NCBI RefSeq assembly: GCF_019649015.1
Contig: NZ_BLPI01000001.1
Location: forward strand, 372,001-436,000
Direction of reading: 5' to 3'
DNA length: 64,000 nucleotides
Source: Agarivorans litoreus
Lineage (GTDB): Bacteria; Pseudomonadota; Gammaproteobacteria; Enterobacterales; Celerinatantimonadaceae
The translations under genes were made by a program, and so were the position numbers. The notes under the pieces were generated by a model. That model saw only the letters and a program-made list of their open reading frames with translations, was not told the DNA's origin and ran no database searches. Positions 52,810 through 62,039 of this stretch are shown piece after piece; within the stretch, counting starts at the first letter, position 1, and every line of letters begins with the position of its first letter.

Positions 52810-53700
52810 TTATTTGCTGTTTTGCTCCGTCAAATGCTCAATAAACCATTCCCCTGCAGGCCCAAGTGCTTGGCTCCAAACCACTTCAATTGGCCACTCA
52901 AAGTCATCAACAATAAAATCTCGTTCTAACTCAACCAGTTGGTTATTGGCGATGTAGGTTCTAGCTAAAGGTTCGGGGAACAAACCAAAGCCAACACCAT
53001 TAAGCAACAGCTGCTTAAATTGGTACATTCTTGAACAATTAACCACCTGAGAACTAAGGCGCACTGACTCAGCTAAATCTTCAGTAATAAACTTAGACAC
53101 TGCGGGAGTTATTTGAATTTGTGAAAGGAGATCTTGAATAGATAAAGCATGTTTTATCTTGGCAAGCGGATGGCTTGGCGCGCAAACACACAACCATTTA
53201 ATTCGGCCTATCATAACACTCTCTACTCCGCGACGTGGGATAAGCTCTCCAGGAGTAATAAGAATGTCTACCTCCCCGTCTTCAGCAAAATTATGGGAGT
53301 CGAACTCATCTACATCAATGATCTTCACATTTAGTTGCGGAAACTTAGCTAACAAGCTCTTTATCGCCTCTCCATACTCTGGAAAAAAGCTATAACCCGA
53401 TACACCAATGGTTAATTTGTCTTCAATCCCCTCATGGTAAGACTGAGCTTTCTTCTCCATAGCTTGTAAGCGTGGAATAATCTCCAAAGCCTGAACATAA
53501 AGCGTGCGCCCTACGTCAGTTAAGGTTGGTGCTTGGCCAGAAACACGATCAAAAAGTCGAATATTTAAATCCAACTCCATGTTTTGAATCAATTGGCTCA
53601 CTGCTGAAGGGCTTACCCCCAGTTTACGTGCGGCTGCTGAGAAAGAACGCGTCTCAGCTACTGTCACCAAATAAACTAAACGTTCGGGAGTAATATGCAT
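52810..53700 (-). CDS. LysR family transcriptional regulator
   Basis: 296 aa. Helix-turn-helix with LVYLVTVAETRSFSAAARKLGVSPSAVSQLIQNMELDLNIRLFDRVSGQAPTLTDVG, then the effector domain (LTIGVSGYSFFPEYGEAIKSLLAKFP). No divergent partner gene indicates its target. Confidence 0.92.
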   Translation of the reverse strand: MHITPERLVYLVTVAETRSFSAAARKLGVSPSAVSQLIQNMELDLNIRLFDRVSGQAPTLTDVGRTLYVQALEIIPRLQAMEKKAQSYHEGIEDKLTIGVSGYSFFPEYGEAIKSLLAKFPQLNVKIIDVDEFDSHNFAEDGEVDILITPGELIPRRGVESVMIGRIKWLCVCAPSHPLAKIKHALSIQDLLSQIQITPAVSKFITEDLAESVRLSSQVVNCSRMYQFKQLLLNGVGFGLFPEPLARTYIANNQLVELERDFIVDDFEWPIEVVWSQALGPAGEWFIEHLTEQNSK

Positions 53701-53774
53701 GCAGTACCTAGGAACAATGCTTTGTTTTTATTGATTAAATGTTAGCACTAGCGGTTTGCTTTCCCAGCGGTCAA

Positions 53775-54215
53775 CTACTTAATTGTTTGGCTATAAAACT
53801 CACTAATGTATTTTCCGCCTTTAATATTGGCAATAATACGTAACTTATAGCTATCTCCCTGGTTAGGGATCAATTCGCGTAATTCGGTGGGGCTTCTCCA
53901 GTAATAAGGGCTATCACTCATGCCTAGTGGGTAAGCGGTCACTACATTTGCACTGCTTACAATAAAGAAGGTGGCACTATCTAAAGGAAAGGTAGAATTA
54001 ACCGTGGTTGTTCCTGCTTCATCACTAATATTGAGCTGAAAATCACCGGATTCAAGAATACACTTTTGGTTAATAATGTCGCAGTGACCATAGGTACTTA
54101 GCTGGAAAACGCGCTCTTTTTCTGCATCATGCTCCAAATAAATATCTGATGCGATATACCCGCCTATTGCCAAAAACGGCATCACTAACATAGCTAACTT
54201 AGTATGTCTGTTCAT
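53775..54215 (-). CDS. Hypothetical membrane-anchored periplasmic protein
   Basis: 146 aa. One N-terminal membrane helix or signal (LAMLVMPFLAIGGYIASDIYL), then a beta-rich domain with two Cys (GHCDIINQKC). AGGAAG sits 6 bases before the ATG, which supports a real gene. No family recognised. It lies between a LysR gene and the VC_2705-type symporter operon, but a functional link is only positional. Confidence 0.6.
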   Translation of the reverse strand: MNRHTKLAMLVMPFLAIGGYIASDIYLEHDAEKERVFQLSTYGHCDIINQKCILESGDFQLNISDEAGTTTVNSTFPLDSATFFIVSSANVVTAYPLGMSDSPYYWRSPTELRELIPNQGDSYKLRIIANIKGGKYISEFYSQTIK

Positions 54216-54318
54216 TGTTACTTCCTGTAATCAACCTTATTGAGTGATGCTAACCAAGTTCACCCTTTAACACTATCATATTGAAATTTAATTGTTTTTA
54301 CCAAGTTCCACCGCAAAA

Positions 54319-54343
54319 AAAGGCCCCCTCTAGGGAGCCTTTT
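54319..54343 (-). terminator. Terminator of the symporter/DUF4212 operon
   Basis: AGGCCCCCT / AGGGAGCCT stem with one mismatch. On the minus strand it is followed by a run of seven T, about 30 bases beyond the symporter stop. Confidence 0.85.
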
Positions 54344-54371
54344 GCTTACTAGGGATTAGTTCAATTCAAGC

Positions 54372-56108
54372 TTAATGATCGTGAGCTGCGCCTGCACCAT
54401 GTGGTACACGGAAGTTATCAACCATATCTTGAATATGCTGTGGTGCAGGACCGGTTACTTTACATACTGCGAAGGCAACACCAAAGTTAACCAAAGCACC
54501 TACTACACCAAAGGCATTTGGCGAAATACCTAAGAACCAGTTTGGTCCCATATCACCTAAGAATGATGTACCAGGGATAAACATAATGCCCTTATGTTGG
54601 AATACGTAAAGCATTGTTACACCAATACCAGAGCACATGCCAGCTACCGCAGCTGTACCACTCATTTTCTTAGCAAAGATACCCATCATCAACGCTGGGA
54701 AGATAGACGAAGCGGCTAAACCAAATGCGAGTGCAACGGTACCTGCGGCAAATCCAGGCGGATTTAAACCGAGATAACCAGACACCAAAATGGCAAGTGT
54801 CATCACTATTCGCCCTGCCAGCAACTCATTCTTATCTGAGAGGTTAGGCGTGAGCACACCTTTCATTAAGTCGTGAGATATCGAGGATGAAATAGCCAAC
54901 AACAAACCAGCAGCGGTTGAGAGCGCAGCCGCCAAACCACCAGCAGCTACTAATGCAATTACCCAGTTAGGTAGATTAGCAATAGCTGGGTTAGCAAGTA
55001 CCATAATGTCGCGGTCTACTTTCACCATTTCATTGGTTTCTTTATCGGCAACATATTGGATTTTGCCATCACCGTTCTTGTCTTCAAACTTCAGCAGACC
55101 AGTGTTTTCCCAATCTTTGAACCACTGTGGACGTTCGTCATAAACCAAGTTATCGCCGGCTTCTGGAACAATAGTGTTCATTAAGTTGAAACGAGCCATG
55201 GCACCTACAGCTGGCGCTACAGTGTACAAAATAGCAATGAATACTAAGGCATAACCAGCAGAAGAGCGGGCCGCTTGAACCGTTGGAACAGTAAAGAAGC
55301 GCATAATTACGTGAGGTAAGCCTGCAGTACCAATCATTAATGACATGGTGTAAGCAAACATGTTTAAAGTACCGCCTAGGTTGTCGGTGGTGTACTCTTT
55401 AAAACCAAGATCGGTAACTACCATATCTAGTTTATCTAACAGATAAACACCACTGCCATCTGCCAAAGTACTGCCTAAGCCTAATTGTGGAATAGGGTTA
55501 CCTGTTAGTTGAAGTGAAATGAACACCGCAGGAATGGTGTAAGCGAAGATAAGTACACAATATTGTGCAATCTGGGTGTAAGTAATCCCCTTCATGCCGC
55601 CTAATACTGCGTAAACCCAAACTACAAACATGCCAATGTATAAGCCCATGTCGTACTCAACTTCTAAGAAGCGAGAGAAGGCAACACCAACACCTTTCAT
55701 TTGGCCGATAATGTAAGTAAGCGATGCGATAATCAAACACAATACTGCAACAATACGCGCACCTTTCGAGTAGTATCTATCGGAGATAAACTCAGGCACC
55801 GTAAACTTACCATGCTTACGCATATAAGGGGCTAGTAACATTGCTAGCAGCACATAGCCACCAGTCCAGCCCATTAGAAAAACAGAACCACCATATCCTA
55901 GGAAGGCAATTAAACCCGCCATAGAAATGAACGAAGCTGCACTCATCCAGTCAGCACCAATTGCCATACCATTTTGGATAGGCGTAACACCACCACCAGC
56001 AACATAGAAGTCACTGGTAGAGCCTGCTCTAGCCCACCAAGCAATGGCGAAGTACAGGCCAAAGGAGCCAAATACAGCGATATAAGTATAGAGTTTTAAC
56101 TCGTCCAT
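54372..56108 (-). CDS. Sodium:solute symporter, VC_2705 subfamily
   Basis: 578 aa SSS transporter with about 13 membrane segments and the intact GADWMSAASFIS motif. Its ATG directly follows the stop of a DUF4212 gene, the usual arrangement for this subfamily (ActP-related, transporting acetate or similar monocarboxylates). A loop contains DKNGDGKI (343-350), a DxNxDG-type calcium-binding signature. C-terminal His-rich tail GAAHDH. Substrate is inferred. Confidence 0.9.
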   Translation of the reverse strand: MDELKLYTYIAVFGSFGLYFAIAWWARAGSTSDFYVAGGGVTPIQNGMAIGADWMSAASFISMAGLIAFLGYGGSVFLMGWTGGYVLLAMLLAPYMRKHGKFTVPEFISDRYYSKGARIVAVLCLIIASLTYIIGQMKGVGVAFSRFLEVEYDMGLYIGMFVVWVYAVLGGMKGITYTQIAQYCVLIFAYTIPAVFISLQLTGNPIPQLGLGSTLADGSGVYLLDKLDMVVTDLGFKEYTTDNLGGTLNMFAYTMSLMIGTAGLPHVIMRFFTVPTVQAARSSAGYALVFIAILYTVAPAVGAMARFNLMNTIVPEAGDNLVYDERPQWFKDWENTGLLKFEDKNGDGKIQYVADKETNEMVKVDRDIMVLANPAIANLPNWVIALVAAGGLAAALSTAAGLLLAISSSISHDLMKGVLTPNLSDKNELLAGRIVMTLAILVSGYLGLNPPGFAAGTVALAFGLAASSIFPALMMGIFAKKMSGTAAVAGMCSGIGVTMLYVFQHKGIMFIPGTSFLGDMGPNWFLGISPNAFGVVGALVNFGVAFAVCKVTGPAPQHIQDMVDNFRVPHGAGAAHDH

Positions 56109-56360
56109 TTATGACTCCTCAACATGGTATTTTTTGTCGAGCTTATTCATTTTGGCGGTATACCAAAAAATCAAAGCCACAAAGGTATAAATAGAGCCCT
56201 GTTGTGCAAACCAAAAGCCCAGTTTATATCCGCCTAAGCGAATTTCATTTAGCGGCTCAACGAGAAGTAAGCCAAAACCAAATGAAACCACAAACCATAT
56301 GACGAGACAGGTAAATATTAGGCGCAAGTTTTCTTGCCAATATGTAGTCTGTTCTTCCAT
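56109..56360 (-). CDS. DUF4212 small subunit of the sodium:solute symporter
   Basis: 83 aa, two membrane segments (LIFTCLVIWFVVSFGFGLLLV and IYTFVALIFWYTAKMNKL). DUF4212 proteins (TIGR03647) are encoded directly before VC_2705-type symporters and probably assemble with them. GGAG precedes the ATG. The stop TAA abuts the symporter ATG. Confidence 0.92.
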   Translation of the reverse strand: MEEQTTYWQENLRLIFTCLVIWFVVSFGFGLLLVEPLNEIRLGGYKLGFWFAQQGSIYTFVALIFWYTAKMNKLDKKYHVEES

Positions 56361-56721
56361 GATATTTCTCCAAGCAAGCTGTATAAGCCTCGCAATTTTG
56401 TGCCAATAAATATGTAAACAACATGTTAACGACCGAACAAATCATTAAGTTTTTACCTGCGGCTAGTGGAATAACAGCAAATATAAACTCAATTCAAGCC
56501 TATCGAAGAAAAAGTTAACAAACGATTAACAGACTAGGTATTAATCTTTAGTCTAAAGTCCCTGAATACAAGTAAAAATTGAGATCTAGACGCAGGAAAT
56601 CAACACTTAAAGAAGCAATAAAAGGAAGCAATGAACAATTAAAGAGGACTCAAGAAAACAGAGCTAAGTACAAAAAGCCTGAAAGGCCAGGCTTGACAAA
56701 CTCAAGTTAACATAATGTTAA
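56361..56721. other. Intergenic region, nothing recognised
   Basis: About 360 AT-rich bases upstream of the DUF4212 operon and downstream of a small hypothetical gene. It presumably carries the operon promoter; no clear operator or RNA element was seen. Confidence 0.4.
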
Positions 56722-56994
56722 CTACACACAAAAATCCAGTTCAGAAACATCAACAGGATTGTCATCAGATGAAATTTCCGCATAGCTATCATCAGAAAAA
56801 GACAGTTCTTGTCCATCATCTAACACAATAAAGTATGAAAGACTCACTGGGTCAACCCGTAATTCACCATGCAGAAAACAACCACTGTTAAACAGTACCG
56901 TGGTATCAGGTTTTGAATAGAACATGGCGTTAACCCTAGGGCCAAAATTAACTAAGGCAATTATTATCAAAAAAGATATGGTTACCCACTTCAT
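56722..56994 (-). CDS. Hypothetical small exported protein
   Basis: 90 aa. Signal peptide or single membrane helix (WVTISFLIIIALVNFGPRVNA|MF), then an acidic domain with two Cys (SGCFLHGE and terminal FCV). No recognised family and only a weak ribosome binding site, so confidence is moderate. Sits next to an IS256 element. Confidence 0.5.
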   Translation of the reverse strand: MKWVTISFLIIIALVNFGPRVNAMFYSKPDTTVLFNSGCFLHGELRVDPVSLSYFIVLDDGQELSFSDDSYAEISSDDNPVDVSELDFCV

Positions 56995-57076
56995 CTTAAG
57001 TCTCGTGCAAAAAAGAGCAGATTGTAACAGGTCTCTGCCTAGTTACACCTTGAACGTGCATAATTTAGATTAAACA

Positions 57077-58382
57077 GAGGCTGTAACAGATTCTGTGTAT
57101 CTGCCATCTAGTTAATGTGTTTTTCTAGACGTTCCTCGAACTCGATAATAAACCGACTCATAGCTTGGCGCCAGTTTTGAATGGGCATTGTCCATTTCTT
57201 GCTGGCGTCTTTGATTGCTAAGTACACCATCTTGGTTGCGGCCTCATCGTTTGGGAAGAGTTTCCGCTTCTTTAGTGCCTTGCGTATTACGCTGTTGAGA
57301 GACTCAATCGCATTGGTGGTGTAAATGGCCCGACGGATATCTTCAGGGTAGTTAAAGAGCGTATTGAGGTTCTGCCAGTGATTGCGCCAAGATTTGGAGA
57401 TTTGCGGATACTGGCTATCCCAGACTTCGCTAAAGCGCTCCAGCTCAAGTAAAGCTTCATCTTCTGTAGCTGAGCGATACACACGCTTCAGGTCGGCTGT
57501 AACCGCCTTGTAGTCTTTCCAGGATACATACTTCAATGAGTTTCGCACCATATGGACTATGCAAAGCTGGATATGTGTTTGGGGGAAGACGGTATTGATC
57601 GCATCAGGGAAGCCCTTCAGGCCATCTACACAGGCGATAAGTATATCTTCAACACCACGTTGATTGAGTTCAGTTAGAACACTCAGCCAAAACTTAGCAC
57701 CCTCGTTTTCGGCTATCCACATGCCCATTAACTCTTTCTGGCCGTCGGTGTTAATGCCCAAAGCAAGGAAGATAGATTTATTGATAATGCGTTTGTCTTG
57801 GCGGATTTTGACCACGATGCAGTCGAGATAGACGATAGGATAAATGGCATCGAGTGGTCTAGATTGCCACTCCACAATTTCCTCCATCACCGCATTTGTG
57901 ACACGCGAAACTAGGCTGGGTGATATCTCGGCCCCGTACCACTCATCGAAAGCATTCACGATGTCACGCGTACTCATACCTTGCGCATAGAGCCACAAGA
58001 TCTTGTCATCCATGGAGGTAAATCGTGTTTGATGTTTTTTGACCAGCTTGGGGTCAAAAGAGCCAAGGCGATCCCTAGGAGTATCAAGCTCAAACTCTCC
58101 GTCTTCGGTTTTTACGCGCTTAGTGCTCTTTCCATTGCGGGTATTATTCGACTTGGAAGGTTTGTGTTTTTCATAACCAAGATGCTCATCCATTTCAGCG
58201 TTGAGTGCCGCTTCAACAGTGATTTTTTTGAGCATCTGGCTGAATTCAGTTAAATCATCGGGAGTTTTGATTCCCTTTGCAGCTTCTATAGCAAAAGCTT
58301 CAAGTGCTTTCTTATCCATGTGCCTATCCTTAGCCATTACGGCTTTAAGTTTAGACAGTTACACAGAATTTAGGACAGGCTC
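57077..58382 (-). mobile_element. IS256 family insertion sequence, complete
   Basis: 1306 bp. Ends GAGGCTGTAACAGATTCTGTG (left) and the inverted GAGCCTGTCCTAAATTCTGTG (right) are related inverted repeats. Perfect 8-base target duplications ATTAAACA flank it (57069-57076 and 58383-58390). It landed just beyond the porin terminator, so the porin is intact. Confidence 0.92.
57108..58337 (-). CDS. IS256 family (mutator-type) transposase
   Basis: 409 aa, full length. Mutator transposase blocks: HLGYEKHKPSKSNNTRNGKSTKRVKTEDGEFELDTPRDR, YLDCIVVKIRQ, CVDGLKGFPDAINTVFPQTHIQLCIVHMVRNSLKYVSWKDYK, and YTTNAIESLNSVIRK, giving the DDE triad. No frameshift, so the copy is probably active. Confidence 0.97.
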   Translation of the reverse strand: MAKDRHMDKKALEAFAIEAAKGIKTPDDLTEFSQMLKKITVEAALNAEMDEHLGYEKHKPSKSNNTRNGKSTKRVKTEDGEFELDTPRDRLGSFDPKLVKKHQTRFTSMDDKILWLYAQGMSTRDIVNAFDEWYGAEISPSLVSRVTNAVMEEIVEWQSRPLDAIYPIVYLDCIVVKIRQDKRIINKSIFLALGINTDGQKELMGMWIAENEGAKFWLSVLTELNQRGVEDILIACVDGLKGFPDAINTVFPQTHIQLCIVHMVRNSLKYVSWKDYKAVTADLKRVYRSATEDEALLELERFSEVWDSQYPQISKSWRNHWQNLNTLFNYPEDIRRAIYTTNAIESLNSVIRKALKKRKLFPNDEAATKMVYLAIKDASKKWTMPIQNWRQAMSRFIIEFEERLEKHIN

Positions 58383-58395
58383 ATTAAACAGCATA

Positions 58396-58426
58396 AAAGG
58401 CATTGCTCATTAACAGCAATGCCTTT
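58396..58426 (-). terminator. Terminator of the porin gene
   Basis: AAAGGCATTGCT / AGCAATGCCTTT, 12-bp perfect stem, loop of 7, beyond the porin stop and directly next to the IS256 target duplication. Confidence 0.88.
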
Positions 58427-58478
58427 CATTAGTTAGGCTCCCTCGGCCTAACTAAATGTAGCGCCTATTTAAGTTTAA

Positions 58479-59555
58479 CTAGAAGTAATAACGCGCTTGT
58501 ATCGACATTTCATCTTGCTTTTTATCTGTGCCTAGTGCGTCTTTGTTTTCTAGACCAAATTTATACTCTAGGGCCAAAAGAACTTGCCCAGGCTTCCAGC
58601 CAACCCCACCGACTGCATAGCTAAGCTCTCCCTGACTCCCTTCGGTTTTATCTTTTAAGCCATTATATCCAGCATATACATGGTAAAGCCCCCCATCTAT
58701 GTTATAGAAGCCAATCACTTCAACACCGTTGGCCTTGTCTGAAATACTTGGGTTACTATTATCTACGCTAAATTTTTTGCTTAATTTTTTGTATTGACCA
58801 TAGGTGCCGGCTAGGTAGAACATATCTGATTCATATACTGCCCCCACTAACCACGAAGAAGCTTTGTCTTGATCTGGCGTGCCTACATACCCAGCTTTAG
58901 TATTATCATAACCACTTTCGGCATAAGCAGCACCAATAGACAGGCCAAAATCAAAATCATATTTACCACTTAGCTGATAACCATAATCTCTCGCCGAATC
59001 ATCCTTCTCTAATTGATACTGGGCGGCTAAGCCAAAGCCAGCAAAAGATTTACGGTAAACCAAGGCTTCATCGGCACGCCCCATACCTGACTCGTCACTG
59101 CCGTTACGGCCATCATAAGTGCCCGATGCGTCACCACCAAACTTCCAAAATTGGTCGGTCCATACTGCAATATCGTAATAGGCCGACCATTGCTTACCAA
59201 CGCGGATTTCGCCAAAGCTATCGTTGTTAAAATAGATGTTACCTAAACGATTACTAAATAATGGATCATCTGAACTAGAACCTTCTGTGGGATTAAACCC
59301 CCACTCTAACTGAGCACCAGCAATCCAGTTTTGTACCATTTCATGTTCAAATGCAAAGCGGATCCGAGAAGTTTTGTTTTGCATCTCAAACGAGCTGTCA
59401 CTGGTAGCTCCATCACCGTAACCAGCTTGATAAAAAGCCTCTATACCTAAGTAACCACCTATCTTTACGTTAGTTTTACCGTTTTCATAAATAGTAGCTG
59501 CCGAAACGCTACTCGCCATTGCACTAAGTGCAAGCCCTGCAATTAACTTATTCAT
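58479..59555 (-). CDS. General porin (OmpC/OmpU type)
   Basis: 358 aa. Signal peptide (SSVSA|AT), 16-strand-type beta barrel sequence (GGYLGIEAFYQAGYGDG, GEIRVGKQWSAYYDI, GLAAQYQLEKDD) and C-terminal Phe (IQARYYF). Gram-negative porin superfamily; forms a diffusion pore for small solutes. Monocistronic with its own terminator. Confidence 0.92.
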   Translation of the reverse strand: MNKLIAGLALSAMASSVSAATIYENGKTNVKIGGYLGIEAFYQAGYGDGATSDSSFEMQNKTSRIRFAFEHEMVQNWIAGAQLEWGFNPTEGSSSDDPLFSNRLGNIYFNNDSFGEIRVGKQWSAYYDIAVWTDQFWKFGGDASGTYDGRNGSDESGMGRADEALVYRKSFAGFGLAAQYQLEKDDSARDYGYQLSGKYDFDFGLSIGAAYAESGYDNTKAGYVGTPDQDKASSWLVGAVYESDMFYLAGTYGQYKKLSKKFSVDNSNPSISDKANGVEVIGFYNIDGGLYHVYAGYNGLKDKTEGSQGELSYAVGGVGWKPGQVLLALEYKFGLENKDALGTDKKQDEMSIQARYYF

Positions 59556-59866
59556 TATTCACTCCTTGACCCGAGTTTATTCATTAACTATTCACATTTG
59601 GGGAACAAAAATGTGCTAGCGGTTAACGCCCCCAAAATTCAGCGTAGTAACAAACTCCAAAATAGCCAAATAACTAATTAGCAAAGAAAAATAATAAGCA
59701 AGGTGCTTATCGACGATGTCAGCGATTAAAGTAAAAAAAATGTTAACAAACAGTGTAAACGAGTAAATCTCAGAAAATCTCCACATTTAACCCTAAAGTT
59801 AATGGAAACAACTCTTGCCACTAAATAAAAATTAATTACTATTCATAATCTTACTAAGGGGGGGTT
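59556..59866. other. Divergent promoter region of porin and trmK
   Basis: About 310 AT-rich bases between divergent genes. A GGGGGG tract directly precedes the trmK GTG start. No ORF or RNA element recognised. Confidence 0.45.
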
Positions 59867-60544
59867 GTGAAACTTAGTCAACGTTTAGCGGCTATTAGCC
59901 AACAAATAAACCAGCACTACCAAGATATTTGGGACTGCTGTTGCGACCACGGCTTGCTAGGTGCCGATTTAGTTAAACGCAATAGTGCAGACTGCGTGCA
60001 CTTTGTTGATAGTGTGCCGCAAATTTGCCTGCAGCTAGAGCAACAATTACAGCGCTACCTTCCCTACAGTTCATCTTCATTAACTGCCCCGTGGCAAGTA
60101 CATTGCCAAGACGTAGCCCAATTAAAGCTCAGCGAAAATGACAATCAACTGGTTATAATCGCTGGAGTTGGTGGTGAGCTATGTATTCAGTTGCTAAAGG
60201 GGATACTAGTACACAACCATACTGTGGACTTTGAACTCATTATTTGCCCAGTACATTATCAATATGAACTTCGGCAATTTTTACTAAGCAATCGCTTTGG
60301 TTTAATTGATGAACAGCTAATAGAAGAGAACCAGCGTTACTACGAAATACTGCATCTTTCTACCACCGCCAATTCACCAATCAGCCAAATTGGTGACGCA
60401 ATGTGGGATTTGTCTAAGCCCGAACATAAAGCCTACTTAAACAAAACCATTGCACATTACCGCCGTATGGACGGAAAAATGACTCACCCAGCTTTACGAG
60501 CTTATGAAACATTGCAAGAGAAAAATTTGCTGGATAACAGCTAA
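59867..60544 (+). CDS. trmK: tRNA (adenine-N1)-methyltransferase, TrmK family
   Basis: 225 aa from GTG 59867 with a G-rich site upstream. Rossmann methyltransferase of the TrmK type: RLAAISQQIN, the DCCCDHGLLGADLVK SAM loop, and AGVGGELCIQLL; C-terminal HYRRMDGKMTHP helix. TrmK methylates A22 of tRNA in Gram-positive bacteria; gammaproteobacterial homologues carry the same name with less evidence. Precedes gsk. Confidence 0.82.
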   Translation: MKLSQRLAAISQQINQHYQDIWDCCCDHGLLGADLVKRNSADCVHFVDSVPQICLQLEQQLQRYLPYSSSSLTAPWQVHCQDVAQLKLSENDNQLVIIAGVGGELCIQLLKGILVHNHTVDFELIICPVHYQYELRQFLLSNRFGLIDEQLIEENQRYYEILHLSTTANSPISQIGDAMWDLSKPEHKAYLNKTIAHYRRMDGKMTHPALRAYETLQEKNLLDNS

Positions 60545-60697
60545 ATCAACACGCTATTCAATAAAAATAAAAAATTTAAATCTAATATTGATCTACAAAA
60601 CAACATTTTGAATTGCCTATGCTAAAATCGCTCGCTTTTGTGCAGTGCTCACCGTTCACTGCTACATTAATCCTTAAATAGAACAAGCGACCATTGC

Positions 60698-61999
60698 ATG
60701 AAATTTCCTGGCCAACGTAAATCCAAACACTATTTTCCGGTTGAATCTCGTGACCCATTAACCAACGAACTCAATCCAATTATTAGCCCTAAACACACGC
60801 ACATTACCGGTATTGATCAGACCTTGGTAGATATTGAGGCTCACGTTGACCAAGCATTTATCGATCGTCATAAGCTAGTAAAAGGTAACTCACTGTTGAT
60901 CGATGACCTAGCAGCTCAAACCCTTTACCAAGAACTGCAAGACAACCAGCTAATAACTGCAGAGTTTGCTGGCGGCACTATCGGCAATACCCTTCACAAC
61001 TACTCTACCTTAGCAGATGGTCGATCAGTGATGTTTGGGGTAATGAGTCAGAACATCACTATTGGTGATTATGCCTATCGCTATTTATGCAATACCTCTT
61101 CAAGAGTTGACCTCAATCACTTGCAAGCCGTAAACGGCCCAGTAGGTCGATGTTTCACTTTGATAAGCGATTGCGGAGAGCGCACATTTGCTATCTCTAA
61201 AGGCCACATGGATAAACTCACTCCTGAGTTTATTGATGAAAAACTTGTAAAAACCGGAGCAGCTCTGGCACTCACCGCCTACCTTATGCGCGCGGGCGAA
61301 GATCCTATTACTCAAGCAGCCATGCAAGCCATAGAGTATGCCCACCAAGCAAAAGTACCGGTTGTGCTAACCTTAGGCACCCGTTTCTTAATCAAAGATG
61401 ATCCCAAATGGTGGCAACAGTTCATTAACGAACATGTCACGGTGCTGGCTATGAATGAAGAAGAAGCAGAAGCGCTCACCGGTGAAAGTGATGTGTTGTT
61501 AGCTTGCGAAAAAGCCCTAGATTGGTGCGATCTTATTTTGTGTACTGCTGGCTCACGTGGCTTATTTATGGCTGGTTACACCGACGAAGCTTTTAAGCGA
61601 ACCACCAGTCATACCCTACTTCCAGGTGCTATTCCAGAATTCAACCAATATGAATTCTCCCGCCCCATGTTAAGAGTAGATTGCCAACAAGCACTCAAAG
61701 TATACTCACATATTGCCCCATTTATGGGTGGCCCGGAAAAAATAACCAATACCAATGGCGCTGGGGATGGCGCCTTATCAGCACTGCTTCACGACATGGC
61801 TGCAAACGTATTTCACCGTCGCAATGTTGAGCAATCCAGTAAACACCGCTTTGATGCCTTAAGTTACTCATCATTTGCGCAAATTTGTAAATACGCAAAC
61901 CGTGTAAGTTATGAGGTGTTAGCTCAACATAGCCCTCGCCTTTCACGTGGGCTACCGGAGCGCGAAGAGAGCTTAGAAGAAGTTTATTGGGAGCGCTAG
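60698..61999 (+). CDS. gsk: Inosine-guanosine kinase
   Basis: 433 aa, the length of E. coli Gsk (434). PfkB-fold kinase with AEFAGGTIGNTLHNYS, GVMSQNITIGDYAYRYL, and the C-terminal catalytic signature NTNGAGDGALSALLHD. Phosphorylates inosine and guanosine in purine salvage. Confidence 0.95.
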   Translation: MKFPGQRKSKHYFPVESRDPLTNELNPIISPKHTHITGIDQTLVDIEAHVDQAFIDRHKLVKGNSLLIDDLAAQTLYQELQDNQLITAEFAGGTIGNTLHNYSTLADGRSVMFGVMSQNITIGDYAYRYLCNTSSRVDLNHLQAVNGPVGRCFTLISDCGERTFAISKGHMDKLTPEFIDEKLVKTGAALALTAYLMRAGEDPITQAAMQAIEYAHQAKVPVVLTLGTRFLIKDDPKWWQQFINEHVTVLAMNEEEAEALTGESDVLLACEKALDWCDLILCTAGSRGLFMAGYTDEAFKRTTSHTLLPGAIPEFNQYEFSRPMLRVDCQQALKVYSHIAPFMGGPEKITNTNGAGDGALSALLHDMAANVFHRRNVEQSSKHRFDALSYSSFAQICKYANRVSYEVLAQHSPRLSRGLPEREESLEEVYWER

Positions 62000-62005
62000 A
62001 ACAAA

Positions 62006-62039
62006 AAGCATAGAGGCTGAACAATAAGTCTCTATGCTT
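62006..62039. terminator. Bidirectional terminator between gsk and the GGDEF/EAL gene
   Basis: AAGCATAGAG / CTCTATGCTT, 10-bp perfect stem, with an A-run on the left giving T-rich sequence for leftward transcription. It overlaps the stop codon of the GGDEF/EAL gene. Confidence 0.75.
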
